Position numbers and translations under genes: made by a program. Under the pieces are notes generated by a model. It saw nothing but the letters and a program-made list of their open reading frames with translations, was not told where the DNA came from and searched no databases. 64,000 nucleotides of DNA from Rapana venosa (Eukaryota > Mollusca > Gastropoda > Neogastropoda > Muricidae): assembly GCA_028751875.1 (NCBI GenBank), contig CM054143.1:65533075-65597074 (forward strand). The letters run 5' to 3'. Shown here in pieces: positions 22,401 through 30,060 of the stretch (position 1 is its first letter; each line of letters begins with the position of its first letter).

Positions 22401-22604
22401 CAGGCCAAGCGGGGAGGTGTCGGGGAGGGCAAGGCCAACGTGGGCCGAACCATGGCCCTGGTCACCACCATGATCCCGCTCTCCAACCTCCTCGTCTCCT
22501 CCATGACCGGGCCACTCATCTATTCCAGCGGAGACCCCGCCTCCCCACTCTACTACACCATTGCCGCCACCTTCGTCTCCGCTGTCGTCTTCGTCTTCAC
22601 GTGA
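12977..22604 (+). CDS. SLC45-family (MFS) proton-coupled sugar transporter-like gene, 4 coding exons
   Basis: Coding exons lie at 12,977-14,010, 16,135-17,060, 18,787-18,958 (start uncertain) and 22,404-22,604, giving roughly 775 residues. SLC45A1 and SLC45A4, the long members of the family, are similar in length. SLC45 proteins are 12-TM plasma- or organelle-membrane carriers that move sugars with protons. The family is indicated by the TM2-3 loop motif 'LGWLSDGGSDPGGRKKPAVL' (family G..SD...GRRrP), by TM4 'IDMGNDLNN', and by TM9-10 'MYTIPFMLANE'. Two insertions are lineage-specific in appearance: a long Ser/Thr/Pro loop between TM3 and TM4 and a long cytoplasmic loop between TM6 and TM7. 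Exons are GC-rich in an AT-rich setting. Paralogue identity (A1 to A4) is not settled by eye. Confidence 0.85.
14030..14310. repeat. GA-rich tract, (TG)n and (CAATGA)n in intron 1
   Basis: Purine-rich GGGAGA repeats lie at 14,037-14,155, (TG)n at 14,169-14,262 and GACAAT units at about 14,283-14,305. Confidence 0.9.
14629..15390 (-). CDS. Uncharacterised 253-residue ORF antisense in SLC45-like intron 1
   Basis: A continuous ATG-to-stop frame of 253 codons, unusual here because it is not made of simple repeats. The N-terminal third is folded-looking ('FLQEMYLTSFKIDSRDDQTV', then VIVLRL) and leads to a basic motif 'VYRRKSPAQVARDKRRAEVH' at about residues 58-77. The middle is neutral, and the C-terminal third is acidic and Ser/Thr-rich ('GDDGEKGDDWSEQTEDYSEE'). 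I do not recognise the family. The compact domain followed by a YRRK...RDKRR basic patch suggests an ORF from a mobile element or a captured gene. No splice partners or reverse transcriptase are visible next to it. Confidence 0.45.
   Translation of the reverse strand: MPVTGLPSRLECVLNTFLQEMYLTSFKIDSRDDQTVIVLRLTPTGQPVAHTPTDSAVYRRKSPAQVARDKRRAEVHKTLRTEEGMQASLSSPPSGLFLPTPPSLYYTTQNVTAHDTFYATDTYNTAPCVAECARAAQQASQSRDTVYEAENSLLVKTQRMDVRVNDGDDGEKGDDWSEQTEDYSEETLAMSQTPTEHTADEAMAEENETVTGRGCDVEDTSSVSKSKQTNQQSSDHCRQAIECIEKMQRTCVE
15480..16025. repeat. (GA)n and (AT)n in intron 1
   Basis: (GA)n lies at 15,483-15,528 and (AT)n at 15,978-16,024. AT-rich DNA without a gene lies between. Confidence 0.9.
16135..17060 (+). 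CDS. SLC45-like coding exon 2 (TM6-TM8)
   Basis: The acceptor CCTGTTGCAG ends at 16,134 and its phase fits exon 1 exactly. TM6 is about residues 354-375 ('CAFFILLTLLCVTTTVL'). A roughly 195-residue Ser-rich cytoplasmic loop follows, with Ser runs, acidic clusters and a possible sorting or phosphorylation region ('ESQSSDSDSEAG'). TM7 is about 575-594 ('ALICMSMFFMCGAW') and TM8 about 629-644 ('LGVLILNGVYVVVNF'). The donor is GCTG|GTGAGT at 17,061, leaving one base of a codon. Confidence 0.87.
17061..17960. other. Intron 2, first part
   Basis: GGGGAAGGG-type purine repeats lie at 17,220-17,300. A SINE module ('CCCGAAGTCAGAATGCAGCT') lies at about 17,805-17,860. Nothing coding is seen. The missing phase link to exon 3 could be explained if a small exon hides here, but none is obvious. 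Confidence 0.5.
17965..18295 (+). mobile_element. SINE-A, near full-length, in intron 2
   Basis: The tRNA-like head has box A-like 'TGGTGGTTAGAGTG' at about 17,970 and box B 'GGTTCGAATCT' at about 18,010. The body has 'GAGACTATAAACCGAGGTCC' and 'GAGTAGGCCGTTGTATGCCG', ending 'TTATCCTCGAAATAAAAGAA'. This is the best-preserved copy of the family in the window. Confidence 0.88.
18383..18713. repeat. 38-bp minisatellite, about 8.7 copies
   Basis: Near-identical head-to-tail units (start 'GGTGATTGTGTCAAGATG') begin every 38 bp at 18,383, 18,421, 18,459 and so on to 18,687. The last unit changes GTGGATAAGT to GTGGGTAAGT. The array ends about 70 bp before the exon 3 acceptor. Confidence 0.95.
18787..18958 (+). 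CDS. SLC45-like coding exon 3 (TM9-TM10), frame problem at its start
   Basis: The family-like frame reads 'CLAVCGLQVASLVTLLMTDN' and then 'GIFRSAMYTIPFMLANEICQ', covering TM9 and the start of TM10. It ends at CAG|GTGCGG (donor at 18,959) in phase 0, matching exon 4. The strong acceptor GTTCCAG (AG at 18,785-18,786) gives the wrong phase after exon 2: it would read GPKLSAW and hit a stop at 18,846-18,848. Weak acceptors ending at 18,767 or 18,770 keep the phase but add odd residues. The frame is therefore either restored by a weak acceptor or broken by a one-base loss near 18,795-18,805. Confidence 0.75.
19078..19272. repeat. CA/TCACAC-type microsatellite in intron 3
   Basis: ACTCACACTCACAC-type units grade into (CA)n. 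The His/Thr frames here are not coding. Confidence 0.93.
19285..19695 (+). mobile_element. SINE-B copy 1, nearly complete
   Basis: The tRNA-like head has box A-like 'TGGTCTAGAGGTAATGCG' at about 19,300 and box B 'GGGTTCGAATCCC' at about 19,360. The body has 'GACGATAAACCGAGGTCC', 'AAAGAACCCACGGCAACAAG' and 'AGAGTTGTCCCTCGCAAAAT', then 'GGCGCTGCTCTTGTGGCGAC', and it ends with TAAATAAATA. The arrangement resembles conserved-core mollusc SINEs. Confidence 0.85.
19755..20020 (+). mobile_element. SINE-B copy 2, 5'-truncated and diverged
   Basis: It starts at the 'CTTGAGTGGTGGTCTGGATG' part and keeps 'AAAGAACCCAAAGAAACAAG', AGTTGCCCTGATA and a diverged 'GACGACACGCTTTCCCCAGG' segment. It is tandem to the preceding copy and abuts the CA satellite. 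Confidence 0.75.
20025..21595. repeat. 1.5 kb (CACAC)/(ACACC) satellite in intron 3
   Basis: Pentamer-based CACACCACACC array with no G on the + strand from 20,025 to 21,499. The 598-codon + frame and the Cys/Val/Gly minus frames crossing it are stop-free only because of composition. Confidence 0.97.
21640..22375. repeat. 44-bp minisatellite, about 16-17 copies, before exon 4
   Basis: The unit runs 'GTCGTCACAGAGGACCCAAA', then GTAACCCCTTTATCTCCTTTCC. Unit starts lie at 21,694, 21,738, 21,782 and so on, with a few 42-43-bp units. Every unit contains a pyrimidine tract followed by GTCACAG, so it resembles a splice acceptor. The last unit runs into the real acceptor TGGTGTGGCAG of exon 4. Confidence 0.95.
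22404..22604 (+). CDS. SLC45-like terminal coding exon 4 (TM11-TM12)
   Basis: The acceptor is TGGTGTGGCAG (AG at 22,402-22,403). The phase-0 frame gives 'AKRGGVGEGKANVGRTMALV' and 'TTMIPLSNLLVSSMTGPLIY', then TM12 'YYTIAATFVSAVVFVFT', and a TGA at 22,602-22,604. A possible donor AC|GTGAGC at 22,601 overlaps the stop, so a spliced form with further residues cannot be excluded. A CAG-rich tract follows the stop. Confidence 0.85.
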   Translation, partial: AKRGGVGEGKANVGRTMALVTTMIPLSNLLVSSMTGPLIYSSGDPASPLYYTIAATFVSAVVFVFT

Positions 22605-22614
22605 GCTGCCAGTG

Positions 22615-22648
<34 letters not shown>

Positions 22649-22755
22649 CAGTAGCAGCAGTAGCAGTAGCAGCAGCAGCAGCAGCAGCAGTAGCAGTAGC
22701 AGCAGCAGCAGCAACACTAGCAGAAGTAGAAGCAGCGGCGGCAGGCAGCAGCAGC
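22615..22755. repeat. (CAG)n/(TAG)n trinucleotide tract
   Basis: GCAGCAGCAG and GTAGCAG units begin 11 bases after the SLC45-like stop codon. The tract is probably in the 3' UTR, or intronic if the alternative donor at 22,601 is used. Confidence 0.9.
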
Positions 22756-22759
22756 ATTT

Positions 22760-23284
22760 ATGAGATTGTGTGTGCTATTCCTGCTCGTGTTCTTATGACA
22801 TAACCCACATGTGACTTTTTAAACGTGGAACCTCTCCTGTGAAGGTTGGCGTTGAAGTGAAGCCAACAAGACTGCCTGCCCTTGTACATCATCATCATTA
22901 TTATTTCTCTAAAGACAAAAATCCCATGGCCAGGTTTTTTATAAACGGGAAAAATTGTGGTTTCTTTACATTGATGATTGCTGAAAGAGAACAAAATCCG
23001 AGAAACAAATGAAGCAAATATATTAGATAAAACATACGAAAAAATCACCTTTTGTCCCAGCCGAAGGTAGACAACTTCAATCAAGCAAATCACTGTAACA
23101 TGAATGTCAATTGTTCATTGCTCAGGAGTTGTAGGACAAAAAAGACCAGAAATCTTTTTACAACAGGCGCCTCCAGTTCATGCCCAAAGAGCCATATCAA
23201 CTGCGAACTTTGAAATTTCGATACGGTTCCTATTTCTACACTTAGGCAGCTGTATTAGAGTAATAGTTTTGTACTACACCTAAA
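22760..23284. other. Probable SLC45-like 3' flank; no other gene
   Basis: No recognisable gene. ATC/ATT triplets lie at about 22,888-22,903. No obvious strong polyadenylation site is seen in the first 300 bases. Confidence 0.4.
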
Positions 23285-23572
23285 AGGTAAAGGTGTCCCA
23301 TAACTAAGTGGTCGTAGGGAAGCGAGGTATCAGAGACGTCAGCTTCTCCAGGGTCCAGCGTATTGAGAGAAGTGGCCATCTCCTCTCCTTCGCTACTTTA
23401 CTTTCCCTGACCCTAAAGAGGGCAGGTACCCATTTACAGCTGGGTGAACTGGGGGACTGTACTGAAGCCAAGGCGCGCAAACTGTCACCCATCCAACTGG
23501 TAACCACGCTCGACGCTGCTTAACTTTGGCTGGGGGAAAGCGAGTGCTCTGACCACTGAGCTATCCCCGTAA
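23285..23572 (-). mobile_element. SINE-C: chimeric tRNA/5S rRNA-headed SINE
   Basis: On the minus strand it opens with a tRNA 5' half, 'GGGGATAGCTCAGTGGTCAG' then AGC (box A exact). It then passes into a 5S rRNA-like internal promoter: 'GTTAAGCAGCGTCGAGCG' then 'TGGTTACCAGTTGGATGGG' and TGAC (plus-strand 23,483-23,524). The body is 'CCAGTTCACCCAGCTGTAAA' and 'CCCTCTTTAGGGTCAGGGAA'. The 3' end is a TTTACC-type repeat. 5S-derived promoters are known in SINE3-type elements. The tRNA-plus-5S join is what I read here. Confidence 0.8.
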
Positions 23573-23682
23573 CCTATATTAATTAACAAAAAACAGTGGG
23601 CCATTAAATTTTTATTTATTTACAAAATTGAAAACAAAAAGAAACTTCGAAGATACAACGTTGTTGAAATGTAAAAACTTAC

Positions 23683-23799
23683 TGTGATGTCCAGAAAATC
23701 AGCTGCCAGAAGAAGGAAAAACAGATATGGGGGAAGCTGCATACATTTTATTTTAAAGTTAGGAGCTTCCATCATTTTGATGTGTTGTTCGTCAGCCAT
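23683..23799 (-). CDS. Candidate first coding exon of an unknown membrane protein
   Basis: The minus-strand ATG at 23,799 sits in CAAGATGGCTGA, a YY1-like start context typical of animal promoters. The frame runs 39 codons (starts MADEQHIKMMEAPNFK, then hydrophobic PPYLFFLLLAADFL) to a consensus donor ACA|GTAAGT (plus-strand 23,677-23,682). Without splicing the frame stops after 59 codons. Expression, downstream exons and family are unknown. The gene would converge on the SLC45-like gene. Confidence 0.35.
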
Positions 23800-23804
23800 C
23801 TTGA

Positions 23805-24355
23805 AGCGTTTCCAGAGCAGCTAATGCTGGGAGAGTCTAACTTCACATCATTTATTTGTGCCAGCTCTGGGCGATACTTAGCAATGTCTACTCATTAAAG
23901 CAATCTCATTTTACACAACTTTAGTTTAGAAATAGCTGCAAAGTCTGAAAACATTTTTCTTTGCTTGTTTATTGTTAAAAGAAATCCGTCTTTTGAATCA
24001 CATTTTATTTGTTTATTTATTTTTTTATTTATTGAAATGACCTTTACTTCCAAGGAGAAAGGAAGAAACTGAACTCAGTGAGAAAGCTGTTTGAAAAAAG
24101 GTGACGTTGTCTTGTCAATATGTTTGCTATTGTGATAATCTTGTAAAAAACACAAGAAGAGGACATTCAAAAACGACTTTGATTATTTATCATTTATTAT
24201 TCATTAAATAATGAATACTCATGAAAGTTTACTATATGTATCATTGCATATCCAGGGAGGTTTTTTTTCGGATGTAAGGTGGGGCATCTCTCTACTTGCA
24301 AGACACTGTTTATCCCAGCATAGCAATTTACTTTGTTCCCACCCCGACTCAACAT
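23805..24355. other. No gene recognised
   Basis: AT-rich flanking DNA upstream of the candidate exon. No feature is supported. Confidence 0.5.
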
Positions 24356-24359
24356 ATGA

Positions 24360-25500
24360 ATCCATGTATGTTGTGAACAAAGCACTTGAACTGACGTATA
24401 TTTTTAACAACCTACCGAGAGTGACCTATTTGGTTTACAACACACCGGAAGTGACATATTTGCTAAAAAGACACCTACAATGACGTATATCGGAGAAGAA
24501 AGCCCCCACCCCCTCCCCAAAACCCCACAGCAACAACAACAACAATAAACAACAAAAGCATTCAAAGCTGAAGTGACATGTGCTGTTAACAAAACGCTTG
24601 AAGTTAGGTATTTCCTTGAAAAAAAACAACCAACTTGCAGAAACGTATACGTTACAAAACACCTGAAGTGACGTATATTCTTTACAAAACACCTGAAGTG
24701 ACCTATATTCTTGACAAAATGCCTAAAGTGACGTATATTGTTTACAAAACACATGAAGTAATGGAATTTGTTTACAAAACATAAAAAAAATGTATATAGC
24801 ATTGACGAAACGTCTGAAGTGAGTATGTAGTTAACAAAACATTTGAAGTGACCTTAATTGTAAACAAAACGCTTGTAATGACATGTACTTTTAAGAAAAC
24901 ACCCGAAGTGATGTATTTTATCAGTAAAACACCCAAGTGATACATATTATTAGCAAAACACCCGAAGTGAAGCACATCTTTGAGAAAACACATAAACTGA
25001 CTTTTATTGTTAACAAAACACATGGACTTGGCTGTATCATTAATCTAAAATAGAACTAACTTATTATTATTGTACAGAAAACACCTTACATTGACCTATT
25101 CCGTTAACAGAAAAGTGAAGTGACCAATGTTGTCAACAAAACACCTTACATTGACCTATTCCGTTAACAGAAAAGTGAAGTGACCAATGTTGTCAACAAA
25201 ACACCTTACATTGACCTATTCCGTTAACAGAAAAGTGAAGTGACCAATGTTGTCAACAAAACACCTTACATTGACCTATTTTGTTAACAGAACAAGTGAA
25301 GTGACCAATGTTGTCAACAAAACACCTTACATTGACCTATTTTGTTAACAGAACAAGTGAAGTGACCAATGTTGTCAACAAAACACCCAAACTGACATTG
25401 TCAACCAAAAATGAGTTGACATTTAGAAACAAACGACCCTCATCCCCCCCCCCCCCCCCCCTATATCAGATTTTACATGAACAAATCTGAATTGAAAAAA
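24360..25500. repeat. About 30-bp degenerate minisatellite field
   Basis: Units of the type AACAAAACACCTGAAGTGACGTATATT recur about every 28-32 bp with many substitutions. Inside it, 25,081-25,385 is a younger higher-order array of five 60-61-bp units (two basic units each), the first three or four almost identical. A poly-C run lies at 25,446-25,460. Confidence 0.9.
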
Positions 25501-25529
25501 CAACAACTTGACTTGACACCTCAATTGGT

Positions 25530-25655
25530 AAAAGGTAAAGGTAAAGGTGTCCCATAACCTATATCAAGGTCTTGGGGAGTGAGGCGTCAGAGACCTCACT
25601 TCTCTAGGGCCAGCGTATTGAGGGCGGCGCCCATCTCCTCTCCCTCGCCACCTCA
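25530..25655 (-). mobile_element. SINE-C 3' fragment inside the minisatellite
   Basis: The plus strand reads 'TAAAGGTAAAGGTGTCCCAT', 'GGGCCAGCGTATTGAGGG' and CCATCTCCTCTCCCTCGCC. These match the 3' half of the SINE at 23.3 kb. The promoter half is absent. Confidence 0.8.
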
Positions 25656-26740
25656 ATTGACATGAGCAAAAAACCACCTCAATTGACATGAAGAAAGCAC
25701 CTGAATTGACATGAAAAAACCCAACAAACATGAATGGCCATGAACAAAAACACCTGAATTGACATGAAACCCCCCCCCCCCCCCTGAATTGACATGACCA
25801 AAACACCTGAATTGACATGGCCAAAACACCTGAATTGACATGAACAAAACACCTGAATTGACATGACCAAAACACCTGAATTGACATGGCCAAAACACCT
25901 GAATTGACATGAACAAAACACCTGGATTGACATGAACAAAACACCCGAACTGACATGAACAAAACACCCGAACTGACATGAACAAAACACCTGAATTGAC
26001 ATGAACAAAACACCTGAATTGACATGAACAAAACACCTGAATTGGCATGACCCCCCCACTAACTGACATTAAAAAACACCTGAACTGACATGAACAAAAC
26101 ACCTGAATTGACATGACCCAAACACCCGAACTGACATGAACAAAACACCCGAACTGACATGAACAAAACACCTGAATTGACATGAACAAAACACCTGAAT
26201 TGACATGAACAAAACACCCGAACTGACATGAACAAAACATCTGAATTGACATGGACAAAACACCTGGATTGACATGACCAAAACACCTGAACCGACATGA
26301 ACAAAACACCTGAACTGATATGAACAAAACACCTGAACTGATATGAACAAAACACCTGAAATGATATGAACAAAACACCTGAACCGACATGAACAAAACA
26401 CCTGAAATGATATGAACAAAACACCTGAAATGACATTGAAATAGCAACAACAACCTGAGTTGACGTGAAGAAAACACCTATACTGACATGCACTGTTAAA
26501 ATCACCCGGATTGACGTAAATCATAAGCAAAATACCGAAGCTGACGTATTACGTACAACACACCTGAAATGACTTGTCAACAAGACACCTGAGCTGACCT
26601 CAAGTGTACATAAGACACCTGTATAGATTGATAATGTTAACAACACACTTGAACAGACATACAGCCTATGCAAGACGCCTGAGTAGACTCATAACTTCAA
26701 CAACACATCTGAACTGACCTTATTGTCAACAAAACGCATG
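25656..26740. repeat. 23-bp minisatellite, about 40 copies
   Basis: The unit CCTGAATTGACATGAACAAAACA recurs with a 23-bp period (for example 25,991 and 26,014), with variants GAACTGACATG, GAAATGATATG and ATGACC. Because 23 is not a multiple of three and the unit lacks antisense stops, all three minus frames stay open. This creates a spurious 274-codon frame. Toward 26,450-26,740 the units become longer and more diverged. Confidence 0.93.
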
Positions 26741-26744
26741 AAGT

Positions 26745-26870
26745 GCATTTTGGAAGAGTAGGCCATTGTATGCCAGGGGAACGGATGACAATATTTACAA
26801 AACCGTATGCACACGGAGACTGGATGTAAAAAAAAGAGCACGGGTGCTTATTTATCATCTCGAAGTAACA
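26745..26870 (+). mobile_element. SINE-A, 5'-truncated
   Basis: It begins TTTTGGAAGAGTAGGCCATT and keeps GGAACGGATGACAATATTT, 'GGAGACTGGATGTAAAAAAA' and the TCTCGAAGTAA end. Confidence 0.8.
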
Positions 26871-26994
26871 CAATTTCAAGAAATGAAAAAACAACGACAA
26901 GAAAAACCAGCGCCAGTCAGACCCAAATGGTAGCTGACATGCATGGGTCAGGAGCGACCATGGATGTGTACCACAGAGTGACCATCACTTGACA

Positions 26995-27320
26995 CTAGGG
27001 CAACATTTGCTGTGGCTGTACAAGCCAATGTGGCAATGACCACCCCTGCCACACTGACTGTTGTGGCTGTACAAGCCCATGTGGCAATGACCACCCCTGC
27101 CACACTGACTGTTGTGGCTGTACAAGCCAATGTGGCAATAACCACCCCTGCCACACTGACTGTCCTGGCTGTTCAGGCTGATGTAGCAATGACCATCCCT
27201 GCCACACTGACTGTTGTGGCTGTACAAGCCCTTGTGGCAATGACCACCCCTGCCACACTGACTGTTGTGACTGTACAAGCCCTTGTGGCAATGACCATTC
27301 CTGCCACACTGACTGGCTGT
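26995..27320. repeat. 51-bp tandem repeat, six copies (17-codon period)
   Basis: Unit starts lie at 27,011, 27,062, 27,113 and so on. Because 51 is divisible by three, the + frame 27,012-27,518 reads a 17-residue repeat AVQANVAMTTPATLTVV with changes at one or two positions per unit (N/H/N/D/L/L). The minus strand is also open. I see no splice context, signal or conserved flank, so I treat it as a repeat with coding status open. Confidence 0.8.
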
Positions 27321-27324
27321 GACC

Positions 27325-28340
27325 ATGTTGGCTCTCCTTGTGTCCTGCCCTGTGTTCACCTGCACAAACTGTATACAGTGTCTGTTCATCCTTACTACAG
27401 TTCAGGTCCTGTCTTTAGCAGGGGGATCTTGGGCAAGGTCTGCCTATTCCTCATTCTTGTTGAAGGCTTTATGTCTCTTCTGGGGACTTACTCAAATCTG
27501 ACACACTCATTAAGATGACACATACCACCACTGGGACACTTGGACTGGTGTCATTAGAAGAGTGGGCTTGCTGCTCTTTTCTGCGGACTTGTTCATATCT
27601 GACAGGTAAATGTAGAGGACACATACCACCACTGAGACACGTGGACTTGTGTCATGTGAAGAGTGGGCTTGTTGCTAAGAGGCAGAGAGTCCCTGGTACA
27701 AAGGATCACTTGTCGTTCTAGTGGTACAGAAAATTCATAAACACAAAATATGAATCACACATTTCTTAAGCAGAGAATTACATTAACTTGCACGTCTGAA
27801 ACACCAAGAGGCAGATTTCAACCAGTTAAAAAAATATTCTTGACAACCTAACCGGACATGTCATCCTATCTTGTCATTGACGTGCACAAATGTGTGACTC
27901 TTGTGACTGAAGGAATCTGATGATGCCATTTGGAGGCATTGAATCATGTGACGTCAAGAGAACTGTAGGAACACTTGTGATGTCAGTGAATCACGTGCAT
28001 GTAGTTCAGCGTCATAAAGTCGTGTTGACAGTCTTGTATGAGGTCAAGGAATGACAAGCATGGACCAACGTGGCTACTGAGTGACAAAACCATTGAATAT
28101 CTCAATAAGAAAGATGTGCAGGTTTTAAAATGTCAATAAACTCTCTCTCTCCATGTAAATACTTTTACGTAAATGAAAGAAGAATAGAATAGAATGCACA
28201 TACACACGCTTTAGAATAGATAACAACAGAACAGAACAGAAATGGAGGTAAAATGGCACAGGCATCACTGATACAAGACATTGTTGATATATTAACACTG
28301 TGTTGACTGATTCCGTTCAGACCAACATGAGCCATGTCTC
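27325..28340. other. No gene recognised
   Basis: Mixed-composition DNA. 27,520-27,720 holds two similar segments (around 'GACACATACCACCACTG') in direct orientation about 90 bp apart. No domain is seen. Confidence 0.5.
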
Positions 28341-28345
28341 TGACA

Positions 28346-28438
28346 ATGGCGGCCACTGTGTGGAGGAGTGGAAGCACTACGTTTTGGAAGGAGACTGTAA
28401 AGATTGTCACTAAAGAAGAACTCAATAAAGGGGAATAA
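28346..28438 (+). CDS. Very short ORF in a YY1-like start context
   Basis: ACAATGGCGGCC leads into a 30-codon frame starting MAATVWRSGSTTFWKETVKI, a basic amphipathic-looking start. An internal ACT|GTAAAG could act as a weak donor, and two AATAAA motifs overlap its end. It is more likely chance than gene, but the start context is the same as at 23.8 and 30.05 kb. Confidence 0.15.
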   Translation: MAATVWRSGSTTFWKETVKIVTKEELNKGE

Positions 28439-28683
28439 ACGATTCAGCTCTGACGCTGGTGTTTCATTTCACAGGCTTTCTGAAGTTGTCTCTGTCTGAT
28501 GATGCCATGTCGTGTCTTGCACTTAATGCTCTATATGTCGTATCTTTTTCTTCCCGTGTCTGTGCCTTTCTGTCTGTCTGTCCGTCTGTCTAATGTAGAT
28601 ATCTGTTTAACCAGTTGGTATTAACCTGCTAGGATATTTTTTCTTGCCCTTTTCTGCCTTTGGTATCCCTCTGCTTCTCTGTC

Positions 28684-28687
<4 letters not shown>

Positions 28688-28780
<93 letters not shown>
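28688..28780. repeat. (GT)n microsatellite
   Basis: Long GT run with a single GG interruption. Confidence 0.95.
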
Positions 28781-28781
<1 letters not shown>

Positions 28782-28832
28782 TTTTCCTGCTGGACTCACT
28801 GACCCGTTCCGACTTCAGAGTAGCTCATTTTT

Positions 28833-29040
28833 TGGGTACAGGTTGCATGCTGGGTATGTTCGTGTTTCTGTAACCTACCGAACGCTGACATGAATTAAAG
28901 GATATCTAACGTGCATATATTTTGATATTCTGTATATGTATATAGACGAGGGGCATTGAGGCACTGGTAGGTCTGCACATTATGTTGACCTGTGAGATTA
29001 TAAATACCCCCACCCTTCATTCACCAGACACCATTGAGTA
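28833..29040 (-). mobile_element. SINE-D body, tRNA head missing
   Basis: The plus strand carries 'GCATGCTGGGTATGTTCGTG', 'ACCTACCGAACGCTGACATG', 'GGCACTGGTAGGTCTGCACA' and 'TATGTTGACCTGTGAGAT'. The pieces recur at 29,221 and inverted at 7255 and 8366. I believe this is an antisense copy of a common mollusc SINE whose tRNA part would lie past 29,040 but is lost. Confidence 0.65.
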
Positions 29041-29394
29041 GTACAAAAGTCAGGGCAGAGGGAACCAGAGGACAATTTTTAAAGGACAGTCCTGTGTTCG
29101 TTGTCATGGGGTCTTAGTCTTGTTCTTCTCAAGTACAGAGCGAGTATCAGGTCACTTCAGTTGTACTGCTTCAGCCTCAACAGTCCCCGTTAATTTTAGA
29201 TCTTTCCTAGCGCACAGATTGCATGCTGGGTATGTTCGTATCCATCATGCCACTGGCCGTAGATGACCTACTGTTGTAGAAAAACAAATAACGAGCCTAA
29301 GATGTAATGTGTGGATTCACACGCGTGACCTCAGTTTATAGTGTGATTGAAAGGAGGTCTGGGAGACTGTCCAGAGCAGGAACCAACATTATAG

Positions 29395-29510
29395 GGTCGA
29401 TGGGTCAATTGGGTGAAGATCGTATTGCTCACCTTTGACCTTTCTGTGGATTTCAGCCTATCCATTGCTATTTTCTGCTTGAAATCTCACCGTCAGTAAA
29501 TTAGATTTTG
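29395..29510 (+). repeat. Arm 1 of a diverged inverted duplication
   Basis: It pairs, inverted, with 29,735-29,850. In this orientation it can read 'NWVKIVLLTFDLSVDFSLSI' then AIFCLKSHRQ. Differences from arm 2 leave the hydrophobic peptide intact, so the source was possibly coding. Confidence 0.6.
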
Positions 29511-29734
29511 TAACTGACCTTCATGGGATGGTTCAGGTATTTTTGACTTGACCAACTGCCCCCCAAACACCTCGTATTGCATTTCATTTTACTTCCATTG
29601 CATTTATTCTTTGCTTATCGTTTGGTGTGGTGGCATTGTGTAGCGTTTATTCACACAACTGACACATTCCTCTCCCACTATCAAAAGAACAGCGGCAATA
29701 CTACTATACTGCTTCTGAATAAATCCTGACAATG

Positions 29735-29850
29735 TTAAATTCACGTGGAGATTTCAAGCAGAAAATAGCGATCAGCACGCTGAAACCCACAGAGAGGTCA
29801 AAGGTGAGCAACACGATCTTCGCCCAATTGAGGATCCCACAGTATTGCCT
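29735..29850 (-). repeat. Arm 2 of the inverted duplication, hydrophobic ORF
   Basis: The minus strand reads 'GILNWAKIVLLTFDLSVGFS' then VLIAIFCLKSPRE, one transmembrane-like segment. I do not recognise the family. Confidence 0.55.
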
Positions 29851-29972
29851 CCAGGATTTAAAAAAAGTTAAAAAAAGGACACCCCTCTCCTTCCTCAACA
29901 TTCCCCCCCCCCCCCCCCACCTCAAACAGGGGATTCAGCTGAGACCCCAGCCTGCACATACTGACATAGATA

Positions 29973-30060
29973 TGACGTCACTGGCGGCGTGGTCCACATG
30001 CTATTTTTGTAACCTACCACTTTTTTCCCCTTCGCATTGTCATCCTTCCAAGATGGCGAC
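29973..30060 (+). promoter_or_regulatory. Candidate promoter: CRE plus YY1-like start
   Basis: A perfect TGACGTCA lies at 29,973-29,980, about 73 bases upstream of a YY1-like CAAGATGGCGAC (30,049-30,060). A pyrimidine-rich stretch around 30,020-30,045 fits an animal initiation region. Confidence 0.45.

Noticed and set aside
25653..26477. 274-codon Cys/Phe/Ser-rich minus-strand frame
   Set aside because: It results from the 23-bp minisatellite, whose unit has no antisense stop in any frame. Overlapping frames show the same peptides shifted.
24360..26740. CRISPR-like regular repeats
   Set aside because: Units are contiguous and degenerate without unique spacers, and the genome is eukaryotic.
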